Shown here piece after piece: positions 62,090-64,000 of a stretch of 64,000 nt of DNA. Origin of the DNA: Argopecten irradians (lineage: Eukaryota; Mollusca; Bivalvia; Pectinida; Pectinidae). The stretch lies in the NCBI RefSeq assembly GCF_041381155.1, contig NC_091138.1, forward strand, positions 31,551,604-31,615,603. Direction: 5' to 3'. Position numbers and translations under genes: made by a program. The first letter of the stretch is position 1, and the number at the start of each line of letters is the position of its first letter. A model generated the notes under the pieces. The model was not told where the DNA came from. It ran no database searches and was given only the letters and a program-made list of their open reading frames with translations.

Positions 62090-63690
62090 ATATAAATAGA
62101 CATTCTGTAATAACACGAAGACTTGCAAGTAAATGGCTTTTAAAATTAACTTTATAAATTATAAGTGCTCGTCATTCATTACCCTGCAAGTTTCACATAC
62201 ATCGGCCTTGAACATGTTTCTGTATAGATTTTTTTTCTTTTTAGTGAATCAGTTTGTTCCCTTCACTATCCAGACACACAGATTGTGTATTAATGGTGTA
62301 CATCTATAAAATTATGTAAGTACGTATATCAATAAAACATGTTTAAGATTAGCAGATATTTACAATAAATTTTACTGCTTTTTATTAGCCTACATACATG
62401 TATTCTGTATCTCAATTAAGGATTTTTTTCTCGTATACGTCCCTGATCCAATGCATATCTTTCAAAATATGTTACTTGGTTTTTGCAAGGATTTATAAGT
62501 GATCGACGTCCTTGGAGTTTTTATTTTAGCGGTAGGCCATATAAGGTAATCTGAAATATTTTATTACCTTTATCAGGGAACGACCATCTCTTTTAACAAC
62601 TTTAACGATCCAACAAAAGTGGCATGGCCATTGTCAAAGTAATCGGTTCCGTCTGTCTGTCTATGTCCCTACCAACTGGCGAGGCGGCTGCTATTTGATC
62701 TCATATCGCGATCAAAGCCACATACATTACTCCTACAGTGTTTTGACAACATTTGCTAATTGTATTGACAAAAGTTTTTCTCACACAACTGATAAAGAAT
62801 ATAAATACAGACGAAAAGCAAATCAGGAAATTTCGAACTTCAAACAGATTCTCGCGAACCTAGATCCACTAGTGCATATTCTTTTATTCAAAAGCTTGGT
62901 TATTATATATAACTGTTTTAAAAAGCAACAATAAAACAAACTATTTTATTGACTTGCATAATTTCATGCATTTGGATAAATTTTTAATTGGGTTTGAAGA
63001 TACCATTTGTTCTTGTTACATGAAGGAAAATTGTTATAAATAATTCAATATGGTTTTAATTTAGAACATTTTTTGTTTGTTTAGTTTTTTTAAAAATATG
63101 TTATTATATGGTAAGAGCTACAATGTGGTGAAGGTAAGTGCATAGATTGGGTAAGTGCATGAAGGCATCTGAATTAAAAAATGCAGACCAGCGGGGTTAA
63201 GAATCATACATTTGCAATCGACGATTACTTTTTCTCTATTTCTAAATTCATTAACAATAACCTGTCTGTTCCCCAGTTAAGTATTTGAAAATTGACAATC
63301 TTTTGTCATTTTAACTAAGGAAATGTGATTTTACTATAAGAATCACTTTTAAACGAGGAAGATAAAATGGCGTCCCGAATTTCACATATATTCTTTTGAT
63401 GTATCAAGCAAAACTTGTACGAAGAATTTAAGACGTCTTAGTAGTTGGAACTCATTAAATTAGATGCAAGAGATATAACAGAATTACAAAAGGTGTTTTT
63501 AACAGCGATTTTGAAATATTGTGTTTTCTTGTACTAATGTTTCTCTAATGAAGATTTTATTCATGAATTGAGAATCGATTTATAATTGACATTGTTTCCA
63601 TCTGCAATAAATGAACATAATGTAAGCAATAAGCTAAATTGAAACTTGTAATAAACTAGGTCCCGTAAAATCTTGTAAATTGTATGGCTC
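62090..63690. other. upstream flank of DDIT4-like gene, no gene seen
   Basis: AT-rich sequence without a recognisable exon or repeat. A plus-strand open stretch at 62695-62934 has no known domain. Confidence 0.45.
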
Positions 63691-63698
63691 AAATCACA

Positions 63699-63824
63699 GG
63701 CGTTTGCATATATAAAGCTGTCAAAAAACTAACCCATTAAGTGTATTGGTAATTTTATAGGGTTATAGATTCTCTAAAATCCCCTGTTTCGTTAATCTTT
63801 AAGAGAACTTTATAAAATACAAGC
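63699..63824. mobile_element. short MITE with CACAGGCG ends, copy 2
   Basis: CACAGGCGTTTGCATATATA matches the inverted right end CACAGGCGCTTGTATTTTAT. The flanks GCTCAAAT and TCTCAAAA share CTCAAA, a possible decayed 8-bp target duplication. Confidence 0.6.
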
Positions 63825-63865
63825 GCCTGTGTCTCAAAATGGACTGAATGGACGTCATCATATGG

Positions 63866-64000
63866 ATTGGTTCTTTGGGCAAAAGGTGTAGAAATTGAGC
63901 GTGGTTTCTTTGGACCAATGATGTAGAAACTGAGTGTTGTTCCCTGAGGCCAAAGAATAGCCAATGGTGAAGAAACAGAGGTGGTTCCTTGGGGCCAAGG
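63866..64000. repeat. minisatellite entering the right edge
   Basis: About three and a half degenerate units of TGGTTCYTTGGGSCAAWGRT + GTAGAAACTGAG, 35-45 bp long, cut by the window end. Confidence 0.7.

Overview
This is a eukaryotic, AT-rich, intron-rich window with many SINEs, MITEs and minisatellites. The protein matches are metazoan, and the repeat types (tRNA-headed SINEs with an ACTCCGGCTT-type body, and tandem-repeat elements containing AAGATGGCCGCC that end in a hairpin) point to a mollusc, most likely a marine bivalve. The organism assignment is inference. The protein identities come from reading translated exons against remembered family sequences, not from a search.

Layout. (1) 1-3140, minus strand: 5' part of an hnRNP H/F-like RNA-binding protein gene that runs off the left edge. 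(2) 3481-7445, plus strand: a complete MOB1 gene, a Hippo-pathway kinase co-activator of 216 aa in four coding exons, head to head with the hnRNP gene. (3) 7.4-15.3 kb: no gene recognised; MITEs, a hairpin-ended element with about 11 tandem units, and a 31-bp minisatellite. (4) 15.7-25.7 kb: an acid-lipase-like gene (lysosomal acid lipase / gastric lipase family) that is clearly ruined. A hAT-type MITE sits in its first coding exon, a 1-kb foldback element sits in its nucleophile-serine exon, it has a frameshift and two lost splice donors, and 3 kb of minisatellite fills intron 1. (5) 28.1-40.5 kb: two tandem paralogues of that lipase with eight identically phased exons. The first has an in-frame stop in exon 3; the second is intact (410 aa, Ser177-Asp349-His378). 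Both carry, in intron 2, an array of copies of the start of exon 3, each with its own splice-acceptor-like end. (6) 46.4-49.5 kb, minus strand: a complete histone H2A.Z gene (128 aa, five coding exons, the first holding only the ATG). (7) 53.2-54.5 kb: a decayed LINE reverse-transcriptase fragment. (8) 58.6-61.8 kb, minus strand: a complete DDIT4/REDD1-like stress-response gene (252 aa, two coding exons) with CRE-like and CArG-like sites upstream. The right edge enters another minisatellite.

The genes do not form a pathway unit. MOB1 (growth control), a REDD1-like TORC1 inhibitor, H2A.Z (chromatin) and hnRNP H (splicing) are housekeeping or stress genes. The lipase cluster is a local tandem family, probably secreted or lysosomal digestive enzymes, undergoing duplication and loss. 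The most unusual feature is the repeated multiplication of an exon's 5' end, with its splice acceptor, inside the preceding intron of two sister genes.
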